A DNA stretch of 6,270 nucleotides, from positions 1-6,270 of the forward strand of contig JADHTP010000193.1 of the NCBI GenBank assembly GCA_016784945.1, read 5' to 3'. This document shows positions 6,229 through 6,270 of this stretch, one piece after another. The notes below the pieces were generated by a model. It searched no databases. It worked only from the letters and a program-made list of their open reading frames with translations, and was not told the origin of the DNA. A program made the translations under genes and the position numbers. Source of the DNA: Deltaproteobacteria bacterium. GTDB lineage: Bacteria; Myxococcota_A; UBA9042; DTJE01. How positions within the stretch are numbered: position 1 is the stretch's first letter; the number at the start of each line of letters is the position of its first letter.

Positions 6229-6270
6229 ATGGCGAAGATGAAACGGATCACCGGCAAGAAGGAGAAGGCG
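6229..6270 (+). CDS. 5' end of an unidentified lysine-rich protein (cut by window edge)
   Basis: Only 14 codons are visible, encoding MAKMKRITGKKEKA, with eight basic residues. The start is well supported by GGAGG at 6216-6220. It lies 37 bp after the activator stop on the same strand with no terminator or promoter seen between, so it may be co-transcribed with the activator. The basic start would fit a nucleic-acid-binding or ribosome-associated protein, but too little is present to assign a family. Confidence 0.7.
   Translation, partial: MAKMKRITGKKEKA

Noticed and set aside
6191..6241. 16-codon frame starting in a TAATG overlap with the activator stop
   Set aside because: It is very short and runs through the ribosome binding site and start of the well-supported gene at 6229; no independent support.

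Overview
This is a GC-rich bacterial window (roughly 65% G+C by eye) with four complete protein-coding genes and one gene cut at each edge. An FHA-type sigma-54 activator ending in a Fis-type helix-turn-helix, a CPBP membrane protease and TTGAC-type promoters would fit Myxococcota or another former deltaproteobacterial lineage. That placement is inferred from style, not from a marker gene.

Layout. Positions 1-1452 (+) hold the 3' four-fifths of a NodU/CmcH-type carbamoyltransferase. A 100-bp gap carries a convincing sigma-70-type promoter (TTGACA, 17 bp, TAACCT). It drives a 492-residue protein (1553-3031, +) built like a CCA-adding enzyme or poly(A) polymerase with a C-terminal HD domain. 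The nucleotidyltransferase signature residues of this protein are degenerate, while the HD residues are intact. A 51-bp convergent gap (3032-3082) holds three 7-bp repeats. On the minus strand, a calcineurin-like metallophosphoesterase (4665 down to 3787) and an overlapping CPBP intramembrane protease (3835 down to 3083) form a probable two-gene operon. A 110-bp divergent gap (4666-4775) holds a second set of three 7-bp repeats and promoter elements for both directions. An FHA-AAA+-Fis sigma-54 activator follows (4776-6191, +). After it, a strong ribosome binding site opens a lysine-rich gene at 6229 that runs off the window.

Start sites. For two plus-strand genes the longest open frame begins with a TTG that is better read as the first three bases of a -35 box. 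Both starts are therefore moved downstream: to ATG 1553 for the HD protein and to GTG 4776 for the activator, where the mRNA would be essentially leaderless.

How the genes relate. The window does not show a single pathway. The phosphoesterase and protease are probably co-translated, and the activator is divergent from them. The activator has no receiver domain and presumably reads a phosphothreonine signal through its FHA domain. I see no CRISPR array, insertion sequence, tRNA, rRNA or clear defence system, and no clear previously undescribed system. The most unusual items are the degenerate nucleotidyltransferase head on an intact HD protein and the matching 7-bp repeat triplets in both the convergent and the divergent gap.
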